From positions 1 through 64,000 of the forward strand of contig JAGXIF010000024.1 of assembly GCA_024635755.1 (NCBI GenBank): a stretch of 64,000 nucleotides of DNA, in the 5' to 3' direction. This document shows, piece after piece, positions 1 through 11,847 of this stretch (its first letter is position 1; every line of letters begins with the position of its first letter). A program made the translations under genes and the position numbers. The notes beneath the pieces are model-generated. The model worked only from the letters and a program-made list of their open reading frames with translations. It was not told the DNA's origin and made no database searches. The stretch is from Halothiobacillus sp. Its GTDB lineage: Bacteria; Pseudomonadota; Gammaproteobacteria; Halothiobacillales; Halothiobacillaceae.

Positions 1-151
1 AACCGATGATCGATCTATTGCTCATTTCCATCGCCCCCTCTTTATCGCCGGCCATCGATACGCCGGCGAACAACGTCAGGCCAAGCCCGACGGCCGCAAG
101 GGTCCTGGCGGGTAGTCGGCGGCTCGAAGCCGCTTCTCGATGCTGTGACAT
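1..151 (-). CDS. Secreted protein, N-terminal part only (possibly a small c-type cytochrome)
   Basis: The gene runs off the left edge; 50 N-terminal codons are visible. The ATG at 151 has a strong ribosome site (GAGGAGG, eight to nine bases upstream). The protein begins with a basic stretch (REAASSRRLPAR), then a hydrophobic core (TLAAVGLGLTLFAGVSMA) and a plausible signal-peptidase site after SMA, so export is well supported. The mature start reads GDKEGAMEMSNRSIIG. This resembles the region just before the haem site of cytochrome c5-like proteins, which often have an SI-x-x-RI-x-P-x-G stretch, but the CXXCH would lie outside the window. The secreted call is firm; the cytochrome call is a guess. 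Confidence 0.55.
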   Translation of the reverse strand, partial: MSQHREAASSRRLPARTLAAVGLGLTLFAGVSMAGDKEGAMEMSNRSIIG

Positions 152-470
152 CCCGTTTTCCTCCTCGATGTTTCTTGTCGCCCGGACAAGCACCAGACGT
201 CCCCGCCCAAGCCCTGCAACCTTGCCGCCACACTTAACGGCTTTGCACTTCATATATAGACCAGCTTTCTACCCATATCGACTAGCAAACCCATTCACAT
301 ACAGCACTCCCTTTCATATCCGGTTTTTAAACAACCGATCACTGGCCTTTATGTCGGCACAAGCGCGCATATAGGCGAGGACCGATCTGGGCTCAAACCC
401 ATTACTGTTTCCCTTATATACGGATCGAGCGGTGCAACACAGGGCGGCGGACACCATCCGGAATGGCGAG
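152..470. other. Intergenic region without a gene
   Basis: About 320 bases between the start of the edge gene and the end of the PAP2 gene, both on the minus strand. It is clearly more AT-rich than its surroundings, with runs such as catatataga near 250-262 and ttatata near 413-420. Promoter elements for the edge gene are plausible here, but no convincing -35/-10 pair or terminator was found. The short open frames over it look non-coding. Confidence 0.6.
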
Positions 471-1034
471 TCAGAGCAGGGAGAGGCTGATAAACGCGAT
501 CAAGCAACCGATGGCAGCACCAACCAATACATCGGAGGGATAGTGAAGGCCGAGCACCATGCGGGAGGTGGCGACCAGCAGCGCGAACGGCACGATCAGC
601 GGGGCGAGCAGGGGCTCGAAGGCAAGGAGCTGGATGCCGAAGTTCGTCGCATGGAGGGTATGGCCGGAGGGGAAGCTGTACTGATCGAGCGGCGGGACAC
701 TCACCTCGATGCGATCGTTGCGGTGCAGGGGGCGCAACCGACCGGTATGCCGCTTGATGGTCAGGTACATCAGCACGCCGACACCGCCGGAGAGCAGCAT
801 GACAAGCAGCGGCTCGAGCGCCGGCCGACCATGAACCGCCAGCACCAGCAGCGCCAGCCCGTACCAGCCGATGCCATCCCCCAGCCGCGAGGCCAACGCG
901 AACACCGCCCGGAGGACACCGCGGCGATGAATGCGATTGCAGCGCTCGGTCACCAGCGCCTCCCAGGCCAGGTAGGCGGCCAGTTGCCGCGACAGCCGGA
1001 TCGGCTCGACAAATCGTGGACGCAACAGGCTCAT
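471..1034 (-). CDS. PAP2-family membrane phosphatase
   Basis: A 187-residue integral membrane protein of the type 2 phosphatidic acid phosphatase family, which dephosphorylates lipid phosphates or undecaprenyl diphosphate at the membrane. All three family signatures are present: K94-x6-RP (KRHTGRLRP), PSGH at about 122-125, and SR-x5-H-x3-D (SRMVLGLHYPSD, about 157-168). Hydrophobic segments separate the motifs. The start was set at ATG 1034 because it overlaps the stop of the upstream glycosyltransferase (ATGA), indicating translational coupling; a longer reading frame upstream has no support. Pairing with a GT4 glycosyltransferase suggests a role in glycolipid or surface-glycan synthesis. 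The substrate cannot be told from sequence. Confidence 0.85.
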   Translation of the reverse strand: MSLLRPRFVEPIRLSRQLAAYLAWEALVTERCNRIHRRGVLRAVFALASRLGDGIGWYGLALLVLAVHGRPALEPLLVMLLSGGVGVLMYLTIKRHTGRLRPLHRNDRIEVSVPPLDQYSFPSGHTLHATNFGIQLLAFEPLLAPLIVPFALLVATSRMVLGLHYPSDVLVGAAIGCLIAFISLSLL

Positions 1035-2176
1035 GCATGCCCCTCCAGCGCCGCTGCTCGCCGTTCCACACCATCGACCACCGACCGCAGGTGCTGTTCG
1101 AAGGCGTCGATGACCGCGGACCACCCGTAGCGCAGGGCCGTCTCACGGGCGCGGTGTCGACGGCCGTCCGCATCGCCGGCCAGCAACACCGGCACCTGGT
1201 CGAGAAAGACTTGCGGGCTGTCGAGCGGTGCCAGCAGCCCGTTGACGTCCGGATCGATCAGCATGCGCCCGGCGGCGTAGTCGAAACTCAGGCAGTCGAG
1301 CCCGCTGGCCATCGCCTCGAGCACCACGATGCCGAAGGTCTCGGTGAGACTGGGAAAGAGAAAGGCATCGGCGGAAGCGTAGTGCCGCGCCAGCACCTCG
1401 CCCCGCAGCGCCCCGGTGAAGATCGCATCCGGCAGGTGCCGCTCGAGTCTACCGCGCTCCGGCCCGTCGCCCACGATCACCAGGCGCGTGCTCGGATTGA
1501 CGGACCGGGCCAGGTCCATGGCCTCGACCAGCAGATCGAGGTTCTTCTCCGCGGCCAGGCGGCCGACGTGAAGCAGCACCGGCGTGCGATCGTCCGCTCC
1601 CCAGGAGGCGCGCAAGGCCGTATCCCGCCGCGTGGGACTGAACAGGTCGGTGTCCACGCCTCGCCCAAGCACGATCAACCGCTCGAAACCGCTCGCAGCC
1701 AGCTCGGTCGCCTGCTTGTCCGTGGGGATGAAGGTGCCGTCGGAACGATTGTGAAAGCGGCGCAGATAGCGCATGACCGGCATGGCTAGCCAGCCCATGC
1801 GATAGGCGCGGGCATAGGCATGGAAGTTCGTGTGCAGCGAGGTGGTGACCGGCAGGCCGAGCGTGCGGGCGGCGGCGAGCGCCGAGGCACCCAGCGGACC
1901 TTCGGTGGCGATATGGACCGCGTCGGGCGGGTCCTCGCGCCATTCGGCCAGGAAGGCGCGCCGACGCGGCAGGCCGAAACGCACCTCGCGGTAGAACGGC
2001 AATGCCAGCCCCGGCACCTCGGCCCCGTCGCCGAGGTCGCGGCGCGAGCGACCCCGCGGGCAGGTCACCGAGACACGGTGGCCCCGCTCGCGCAGCCCAC
2101 CCACCAGGCAACCCAGCGTGGTCGCCACGCCGTTGATATCGGGCAGGTAGGTTTCGGTGACAAGACGTATATCCAA
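1031..2176 (-). CDS. Glycosyltransferase, GT4 family (MgtA-like)
   Basis: A 381-residue GT-B fold glycosyltransferase. The N-terminus (DIRLVTETYLPDINGVATT) is the classic start of the glycogen-synthase/GT4 clade that includes GDP-mannose-dependent alpha-mannosyltransferases and sulfolipid-type lipid glycosyltransferases. The C-terminal half has the nucleotide-sugar site (LHVGRLAAEKNLD and the E-x7-E motif ETFGIVVLE near residue 275). There are no membrane segments, so it is probably cytosolic or membrane-associated. It is the first gene of a two-gene unit with the PAP2 phosphatase (4-base overlap). Likely product: a glycosylated membrane lipid. Donor and acceptor are unknown. Confidence 0.85.
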   Translation of the reverse strand: MDIRLVTETYLPDINGVATTLGCLVGGLRERGHRVSVTCPRGRSRRDLGDGAEVPGLALPFYREVRFGLPRRRAFLAEWREDPPDAVHIATEGPLGASALAAARTLGLPVTTSLHTNFHAYARAYRMGWLAMPVMRYLRRFHNRSDGTFIPTDKQATELAASGFERLIVLGRGVDTDLFSPTRRDTALRASWGADDRTPVLLHVGRLAAEKNLDLLVEAMDLARSVNPSTRLVIVGDGPERGRLERHLPDAIFTGALRGEVLARHYASADAFLFPSLTETFGIVVLEAMASGLDCLSFDYAAGRMLIDPDVNGLLAPLDSPQVFLDQVPVLLAGDADGRRHRARETALRYGWSAVIDAFEQHLRSVVDGVERRAAALEGHA

Positions 2177-2339
2177 GCGGCACCCCGTGATCGACCCGGA
2201 GCGACATTGCCCCGTGGATCAGAACGCTAGGCGGCGTGGATGACAGGGCCGTGTCGGCCCGTTGACGATTTCGCGACAGTAAAGGGAAGAGGTCCGGGGT
2301 CAGATATCGGAGTGACGCGCGTCCCAGGACCGGCACCGA

Positions 2340-5574
<3,235 letters not shown>

Positions 5575-5671
5575 ACCAGCTACCTCTTGCGCCCCGGCGA
5601 CGGCGCGGCGCATTTGTCCGCGCCCCGCCCGTCGATTCGATACGTCTTGTTGCTCATGGCATGGCCCATTG

Positions 5672-8600
5672 CTAGGTCTCGATCATGTCCACCGCGGCAT
5701 CGATATCGACGGAAACGATCCGCGACACGCCGGCCTCGCGCATGGTCACGCCGACCAGCGCCGAGGCGCTTGCCATGGTGGTTTTATTGTGGGTGATGTA
5801 CATGAATTGTACCCGGTCGGACATCGCCGAAACCATAGCACAGAATCGCCCCACGTTAGCCTCGTCCAGCGGCGCGTCGACCTCGTCGAGAATACAGAAT
5901 GGCGCGGGGTTGAGCTCGAATATGGCGAAGATCAGGGCGGTGGCAGTGAGGGCCCGCTCACCCCCCGAAAGCAACGACAGGTGACTGATGCGTTTGCCCG
6001 GCGGGCGGGCCATTAGGGACACCCCGGCATCCAGCGGGTCGTCGCCGGTCAGTTCCAGGCGCGCCTCGCCGCCACCAAACAGCGCTTCGAACCGCGGGCC
6101 CAGTTGCCGGTTGACGGCCTCGAAGGTCACGAGGAAGCGCTCGCGGGTCTGCCGGTCCATGGTGGCGATCGCCTCGCCGAGCTGGGCGAGAGACGACTCG
6201 ACGTCCGCAACCTGCCCGGCCAACTCGTCGCGGCGGTGCTCAACCTCGTAATGATCCTCGATCGCGCTCAGGTTCACCGAGCCCAGTCGCTTGATCTGCG
6301 CGTCGAGCTCGGCCAGCGCCTGCTGCTGGCGCTCGGCAACGCCGTCCTCGGCCGCCAGCGCCTCGATCGCCTCGGCCTCTGGCTCCGGCTCGGACTCGCC
6401 CAATTGCGCGCGGGCCTCCTCCAGGCGGGCGACGGCATGCTGCTCTCGGGTTTCCCCCTGGGCCCGGTCGATGCGTGCCTGCTCGCTGTCCGCCCGGGCC
6501 GCATCGCGCGCGGTGCGCGCCTCGGCCACCGCCGTGCGCGCCTCGGCCTGTGCCTCGGCCGCCGCCTGCTGTGCCTGGCGCACCTGTGCCTCGGCCGCCT
6601 CGGCCTCGGCCAGACGCGCCTGGTGGGTCTCGCGCTGGTCCGTCAGTCGGGCGCGCTCACTGCGGGCCGCCTCGCCCTCGCGGGCCTGCTCGTTCAACCG
6701 AGCATCCAGTGCGTCGCGCTCATGGTCGAGCCGCCGGGTCTCGTCGGCCAGACGGGCGATCGACTGCTCGCGCTGGTCCATCTCCCGGCGGGCACGGTGA
6801 AAGCGATCAGTCGCCTCGCGGGCCGCCGCCCGGCTGCGTTCCTGTGCCACGCGAGCCTGCTCCTGCGCCTCCACGGCCTGATCTCGGCGGACATCCGCCT
6901 CGGATACCGCCCGGACACTGTTCTCGCGCTGGTGTTCCAGGTCAGCCAGACGGGCCCTGGCCTCGGCCAGCTCGCTCGCCTCGGCCGTCGCCCGCTCCTG
7001 GCCCTGCTCAATCGCCCGCTGCAGACGCTCCCGTTGCTCCCGGGAATGCCCGCGGGTCAGACGGGCCGACTCCAGTGCCCGTGCGGCCGCCTCGCGGTCA
7101 CGACGGGCGGCCTCGAGCCGATGACCCTGGGCCTCGACCCGGGCGCGCGCCTCGTTCCATGCCGACTGGGCGGTCTCGAGGTCGTGGCGGGCCGCTTCGA
7201 GCGCGCCCTCGAGTTCACGTTGCCGGGCCAAGTGGGCCAGGTGGGCGGCAGCACTGCCATCCTCGGCCCGACCCAGCCAGTGCCGGCCGACCCACCACCC
7301 CGCCGGGGTGACCAGGAACTCGCCCGGCGCGAGGCCCTCACGGCGGGCCAGCGCCTGATCGAGGTCCTCGGCCGGCCGGCCGGGGAAGTCAGCGATCCGC
7401 TCGGCCAGCCAGTCGGCATCTGCTTGGGCATCCGCCTCCAGCCACCAGCCGGTGGCCACCTGCTCGTCGGCAAACCAGTCGCTCTCGCGACTGACCAGCT
7501 CGGCGATGTCCTCGACCAACTCCGCCTCCAGCGCCGATCCCAGGGCATGGCCCACCCAGGGGTCATGGATGTCCGCGGCGACCAGTTGCTCCACCAGGCG
7601 CGGGCGCCCCGTTGGCGGGGACGATGCCTGATCGCCGCGCGCAGCGATCAGGCGCTCGAGCCCCTGTGATTCGGCGACCAGGCCGTCGAATCGCTGTCGG
7701 GTCTCACGACGGGCCGACTCGGCCTCGTCCGCCGTGGTAACGGCCGTATCCACTTGCGATTGCTGCGCGGCCAGGGTCTGTTCCGCCTCGGCCAGCGCCT
7801 GCTCCTGGTGCTCGACCTCGCGGTCCTGTCCGGCGAGGTCGTGATCCAGTTCGGCCAGCTCTCGACGGGACGTTTCCAGTTGCGCGGCGGCCGGGGCGGC
7901 CTCGAGCCGGCGGCATTCGCGATGCAGCGACTCGAGCCGTTCGGTCAACTGGGCCTGTGCGCGTTGTGGGCCGATGCGCGCCTCCGCCGCCGCCATGGCA
8001 TCGCGGCGCAGGCCGTCGAGTTCGGCCTCCGCCGCGGCGCGGGCATCGCGGGCCCGGTCGTGGGCCGCCGATAGATCATCGAGGGCGTGGCGCTGGGCCT
8101 GCTGCTCCTCGAGCAGTTGCTCGCGGCGCACTTCGGCCTGGCGACGCTCGTCCAGCCGGCGTTCCAGCGTCTCGCGGTCGAGATGCCGCTGACGCTCGAT
8201 GCCCTCGAGACGGGCGTCGAGTTCGGCCAGCCGGGTGGTGACCGCGTTGAGCTCGTTGGCGAGGCGGTACTTTTCCGCCGACTGGGCGGCGAGGTGTTCA
8301 CCGGCCGACTGCTGATCCTGCTCGGCAGCAAGCTGAGCCTGCTCGGCCGCCACCAGGGTGGCCTCTCGCTCGGACTCGACCCGGCCGGCATCCGTGACCC
8401 GCTCGTCGAGCCGGCGTTGCTCGCCCCGGGCCTGCAACAGGGCCACGGCGGCCGCCTCGACCCGCAGGGACCGCTGCCGGGTGGACAGGTCGCGATAACG
8501 GCGGGCGGCCCGCGCCTGGCGCGCGAGGGTCGCTTCCTGTCGCTCGAGCTCGGCGGCAATATCGTTCAGCCGGGCGAGGTTTTCCTGGGTGTGCGCGATC

Positions 8601-9148
8601 CGGTTGGCGGTCTCGCGCCGGCGTTCGCGGTAGACGGAGATGCCCGCGGCCTCCTCAAGGTAGCCGCGCAACTCGTCGGGCTTGGCATCGACGATGCGGT
8701 TGACCTGGCCCTGCTCGATCACCGAGTAGGAACGTGCGCCGACGCCGGTGCCCAGAAACAGGTCGACCACGTCGCGCCGGCGCACGCGGGTATTGTTGAT
8801 CTCGTAGCGCGACTGGCCCTCGCGATCGAGGCTGCGGCGGACGGTGAGTTCCCGGTAGGCGGCGAACGGCCCGTGGATGCGCTGCTCGCGGTTGTCGAGG
8901 GTCAGTTCGACCACGGCACGACTGGCGGCCGCCCGGCCGCCGCTGCCGGCGAAGATCAGGTCGTCGAGAGCCTGGCCACGCAGGTGGCGGGCCGAGGATT
9001 CGCCCATCACCCAGCGCAGGGCGTCGATCAGATTGGACTTGCCACAGCCGTTGGGGCCGACGATCGCCAGCGTGTTGTCGGGCAGCCGGATCTCGGTGGG
9101 CGAGGCGAACGACTTGAAGCCGGCGAGATACAGGCGGGTCAGGCGCAT
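5672..9148 (-). CDS. smc: Chromosome segregation protein SMC
   Basis: 1158 residues. This condensin ATPase organises and segregates the chromosome with ScpA and ScpB. The N-terminal Walker A site is IVGPNGCGKSN at about residues 29-39. Two very long Ala/Glu/Arg-rich coiled coils (about 165-500 and 660-1000) flank a globular hinge (about 500-640). The C-terminal head carries the ABC signature LSGGE and the Walker B motif FCILDEVDAPLD. Most gammaproteobacteria of the enteric type have MukB instead, so SMC with zipA fits a non-enteric lineage. Long frames on the other strand here are by-products of Ala/Arg-rich coding. Confidence 0.97.
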   Translation of the reverse strand: MRLTRLYLAGFKSFASPTEIRLPDNTLAIVGPNGCGKSNLIDALRWVMGESSARHLRGQALDDLIFAGSGGRAAASRAVVELTLDNREQRIHGPFAAYRELTVRRSLDREGQSRYEINNTRVRRRDVVDLFLGTGVGARSYSVIEQGQVNRIVDAKPDELRGYLEEAAGISVYRERRRETANRIAHTQENLARLNDIAAELERQEATLARQARAARRYRDLSTRQRSLRVEAAAVALLQARGEQRRLDERVTDAGRVESEREATLVAAEQAQLAAEQDQQSAGEHLAAQSAEKYRLANELNAVTTRLAELDARLEGIERQRHLDRETLERRLDERRQAEVRREQLLEEQQAQRHALDDLSAAHDRARDARAAAEAELDGLRRDAMAAAEARIGPQRAQAQLTERLESLHRECRRLEAAPAAAQLETSRRELAELDHDLAGQDREVEHQEQALAEAEQTLAAQQSQVDTAVTTADEAESARRETRQRFDGLVAESQGLERLIAARGDQASSPPTGRPRLVEQLVAADIHDPWVGHALGSALEAELVEDIAELVSRESDWFADEQVATGWWLEADAQADADWLAERIADFPGRPAEDLDQALARREGLAPGEFLVTPAGWWVGRHWLGRAEDGSAAAHLAHLARQRELEGALEAARHDLETAQSAWNEARARVEAQGHRLEAARRDREAAARALESARLTRGHSREQRERLQRAIEQGQERATAEASELAEARARLADLEHQRENSVRAVSEADVRRDQAVEAQEQARVAQERSRAAAREATDRFHRARREMDQREQSIARLADETRRLDHERDALDARLNEQAREGEAARSERARLTDQRETHQARLAEAEAAEAQVRQAQQAAAEAQAEARTAVAEARTARDAARADSEQARIDRAQGETREQHAVARLEEARAQLGESEPEPEAEAIEALAAEDGVAERQQQALAELDAQIKRLGSVNLSAIEDHYEVEHRRDELAGQVADVESSLAQLGEAIATMDRQTRERFLVTFEAVNRQLGPRFEALFGGGEARLELTGDDPLDAGVSLMARPPGKRISHLSLLSGGERALTATALIFAIFELNPAPFCILDEVDAPLDEANVGRFCAMVSAMSDRVQFMYITHNKTTMASASALVGVTMREAGVSRIVSVDIDAAVDMIET

Positions 9149-9230
9149 GGGGCGACCTTTCCGCTGGGAACAGGGATGACGATGGACAGCCCGCTTGTCA
9201 TCCGCACCTGCAAGGGCCGGCCGGGCGACT

Positions 9231-9236
9231 TATAAT
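9231..9236 (+). promoter_or_regulatory. Candidate -10 element upstream of queF
   Basis: A perfect TATAAT hexamer 54 bases before the queF start, in the divergent smc/queF spacer. No good -35 is seen at standard spacing, so this is a tentative promoter for the queF-kinase-cysZ unit. Confidence 0.4.
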
Positions 9237-9289
9237 CCGCCCCCCGGTTCACCGAACCCATTCCATTTGCCGCAACAGGACACGCTTGC

Positions 9290-9679
9290 ATGTCGACCCA
9301 ACCCAGCAAATCACTCGAGACTTTTCCCAACCCGCATCCGGAACGGGACTATACCATTCACATGGAAGTGCCCGAGTTCACCTGCCTGTGCCCCAAGACC
9401 GGCCAGCCGGACTTCGCCACCATCGAAATCGACTTCGTCCCCGACCAGCGCTGCGTCGAGCTCAAGTCGCTGAAGATGTACATGTGGTCGTTCCGTCAGG
9501 AAGGCGGCTTCCACGAGGCGATGACCAACCGCATCCTCGACGACATCGTCGCCGCGATCGAGCCGCGCTTCCTGCGCGTGACCGGCCGCTGGAACGTGCG
9601 CGGCGGCATCTTCACCAACGTGGTGGTCGAGCATCGCCAGGCCGGCTGGCAGCCTCCGCAGCGGGTCGAACTGCCCTAA
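9290..9679 (+). CDS. queF: NADPH-dependent 7-cyano-7-deazaguanine reductase (preQ1 synthase)
   Basis: 129 residues. It reduces the nitrile of preQ0 to the amine preQ1 in queuosine synthesis. The length and single domain fit the short (unimodular, Bacillus-type) QueF. Recognisable motifs are [14 protein letters not shown], with the nucleophilic cysteine at 34 and an aspartate at 41, and the QueF signature [13 protein letters not shown] at about 57-69. The later tRNA steps, tgt and queA, are encoded elsewhere in this window (27982-30206). It is followed after three bases by an FGGY kinase, so the two are very likely co-transcribed, although no functional link is known to me. Confidence 0.95.
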   Translation: MSTQPSKSLETFPNPHPERDYTIHMEVPEFTCLCPKTGQPDFATIEIDFVPDQRCVELKSLKMYMWSFRQEGGFHEAMTNRILDDIVAAIEPRFLRVTGRWNVRGGIFTNVVVEHRQAGWQPPQRVELP

Positions 9680-9682
9680 GGC

Positions 9683-10957
9683 ATGTCGAAGGGCATCTCG
9701 AAACGGGCCCGCTTTCTCGGCGTCGACGTCGGCACCTCGGGCCTGCGGATCGCGGCACTCGATGCCCAGGGCGACTGCCTGTTCCTGGACAAGGCCGACT
9801 GGCCGAACCCGGGGCCGGCCGACGGTCACGAACAGGACCCCATGGCTTGGTGGCAGGCATTCGATCGTCTCATGGGGCGCCTGGGCGACGACGGCCAGCT
9901 GTCCGACCTGCACGCGCTGGCCTTTGCCGGCACCTCCGGAACGGTGCTGACCGTCTCGGCGGACGGGGCACCGGAAGGCCCGGCCCTGATGTACGACAAC
10001 CCTGCGGGGGACGATCAGCTCGCCGCCCTGCGGCAGCTCGATATCGACCGCAACGCCCAGCTTGCCGCCCTGGCCCGCTGGCGCCACCTCGTCGAGCAGC
10101 GCGGGCAGACCGGTCTGCCCGTCAGCCAGGCCGACTGGTTCCTGTGGCGCCTGACCGGCCGGCACGTGAGCGACAGCAACAACGCCCTCAAATGGGGTTT
10201 CGATGCCGTCGACGAGCGGTGGCCCGCAGCGATCGCCGAGCGCTTCGGGCAGCAGTTGCCCGAAGTGCGACGCCCCGGCACGCCCGTCGGACCGATTGAT
10301 GGGGCGTTCTGCGCGCGCTGGCAGCTTCCCGTTGCGACCCGCGTAGTCACGGGCACCACCGACTCGATGGCCGCCCTCTGGGCCAGCGGGGCCCGCGCAG
10401 AAGGCGACGGGGTGAGCAGCCTGGGCTCGACCTTGGCGCTGAAATTGATCAGCCAGCACCCCGTCTTCGATATCGCCAGCGGGGTGTACAGCCATCGCTT
10501 CGGCGAGCGCTTTGCCGTCAGCGGCGCGTCGAACAGCGGCGGGCGCGTGCTGGCTCAATTCTTTGCTCGCGCGGAGCTCGAGCGCCTGAGCGCCACGATC
10601 GATCCCGAACGCCCCGACACCCTCGGTTACTGGCCACTGCCCGGGCGCGGCGAGCGCTTTCCGATCGTGGCCCCGGCGATGGCCCCGCGGCTGACCCCGC
10701 GTCCCGATGACCCCGCGGCCTTTCTCGCCGGGCTGCTGCGCGGTATCGCGCGTATCGAGGCGCAGGGCTACCGCCGCTTCGCCCAGCTGGGCGCCAGCCC
10801 GGTGAGACGGGTGTACTCGGCCGGCGGCGGGGCCCACAATGCCGTTTTCCGGCAGATCCGCGCCCATGCGCTGGGGGTGCCGGTCATGCTGGCCGAACGC
10901 ACCGAGGCGGCCTGGGGCGCGGCGCGACTGGCACAACGGGGAGCAGACGCACCATGA
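9683..10957 (+). CDS. FGGY-family carbohydrate kinase (D-ribulokinase-like)
   Basis: 424 residues with both halves of the FGGY fold. The N-terminal phosphate-binding loop FLGVDVGTSGLRIAALD is at about 11-27. The substrate region includes the GTSGT and MYDN segments, and the C-terminal half has the GTTDSMAALWASGA and SAGGGAHNAVFRQIRA nucleotide-binding motifs. The short length and NPGPADGHEQDP loop resemble the cyanobacterial/plant D-ribulose kinase group rather than long xylulokinases. It probably phosphorylates a free ketopentose; the sugar is not provable here. It starts three bases after queF, and its stop overlaps cysZ by four bases (ATGA). Confidence 0.8.
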   Translation: MSKGISKRARFLGVDVGTSGLRIAALDAQGDCLFLDKADWPNPGPADGHEQDPMAWWQAFDRLMGRLGDDGQLSDLHALAFAGTSGTVLTVSADGAPEGPALMYDNPAGDDQLAALRQLDIDRNAQLAALARWRHLVEQRGQTGLPVSQADWFLWRLTGRHVSDSNNALKWGFDAVDERWPAAIAERFGQQLPEVRRPGTPVGPIDGAFCARWQLPVATRVVTGTTDSMAALWASGARAEGDGVSSLGSTLALKLISQHPVFDIASGVYSHRFGERFAVSGASNSGGRVLAQFFARAELERLSATIDPERPDTLGYWPLPGRGERFPIVAPAMAPRLTPRPDDPAAFLAGLLRGIARIEAQGYRRFAQLGASPVRRVYSAGGGAHNAVFRQIRAHALGVPVMLAERTEAAWGAARLAQRGADAP

Positions 10958-11703
10958 CTCCAGACAGAGCAATCACCGAGCTGAGCGGCTTTGGCTACTG
11001 GGCCGCCGGCCTGCGGTTGATGTGGCAGCCGGGCCTGCGACGCTTCACCCTCATCCCGCTAGCGATCAACACCCTGCTGTTCACGGTTGCCGGCTGGCTG
11101 CTTGTCAGCTATGCCGGCGGCTGGGTCGAAGGGCTGTTGCCGGGCTGGCTGGACTTCTTGTACTGGGTACTGATGCCGCTGCTGGTCGTCACCCTGCTGG
11201 TTGCGACCTTCTTTACCTTCACGCTGATCGCCAACCTGATTGCGGCGCCCTTCAATGCGGTGCTCGCCGCGCGGGTCGAGGCACACCTTACGGGCCAGCC
11301 ACCGCCGGACTCGGGCGGCAATGCGCTGGTCGCCGCGGTCGGAGCCATCGGCGGCGAACTGGGGCGGCTGCTCTACCTGGCCGCCTGGGTCCTGCCGCTG
11401 TTCATCCTGCTGTTCATCCCGGGGCTGAACCTGTTCGCGCCGTTCGCGTGGTTCGCCTTCTCGGCCTGGATGATGAGCGTGGAATACATTGACAATGCGG
11501 CGGGCAACCACGGCCTGTCCTTCCGCGAGCAGCGCCGCCTGCTTCGGCGTCGCCCGGCACTGACGCTGGGCTTCGGCAGTCTGATGACGCTGATGACCAT
11601 GGTGCCGGTGGCGAATTTCTTCGCCATGCCGGTGGGGGTATGCGGAGCGACCCGGATGTGGGTCGAGGGGTTCAATCGGGGAGCGGTGGGCGAAAAGGAT
11701 TGA
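10954..11703 (+). CDS. cysZ: Sulfate transporter CysZ
   Basis: 249 residues, with hydrophobic segments near 25-50, 65-95, 130-160 and 195-235. The family pattern is clear: an N-terminal G-x4-GLRLMWQPGLRRFTLIPLAINTLLF region, then FTLIANLIAAPFNAVLAARVE, and the WMMSVEYIDNAAGNHGLSF segment. CysZ imports sulfate across the inner membrane for assimilation to cysteine. The third gene of the queF-kinase-cysZ unit, its ATG overlaps the preceding stop. cysE, which uses assimilated sulfide, is at 21.7 kb. Confidence 0.9.
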   Translation: MTPDRAITELSGFGYWAAGLRLMWQPGLRRFTLIPLAINTLLFTVAGWLLVSYAGGWVEGLLPGWLDFLYWVLMPLLVVTLLVATFFTFTLIANLIAAPFNAVLAARVEAHLTGQPPPDSGGNALVAAVGAIGGELGRLLYLAAWVLPLFILLFIPGLNLFAPFAWFAFSAWMMSVEYIDNAAGNHGLSFREQRRLLRRRPALTLGFGSLMTLMTMVPVANFFAMPVGVCGATRMWVEGFNRGAVGEKD

Positions 11704-11847
11704 GGGCCGGAAGCCCGCTCGAGGATGAGCGCCTCCCATGTCGTAACGAACCGGGTGGCAGCTTGATCGCGCAGGCTGAAATGCCCGTGGGCGCATGCCC
11801 CCCCCTTGTGGCCCAGTCAGGCGACTGGGACGGGGGCGGCGGCCGAC

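Noticed and set aside
11812-11829. CCCAGTC/GACTGGG hairpin between cysZ and der as a terminator
   Set aside because: The 7-bp stem is real but lacks a T-tract on either strand.
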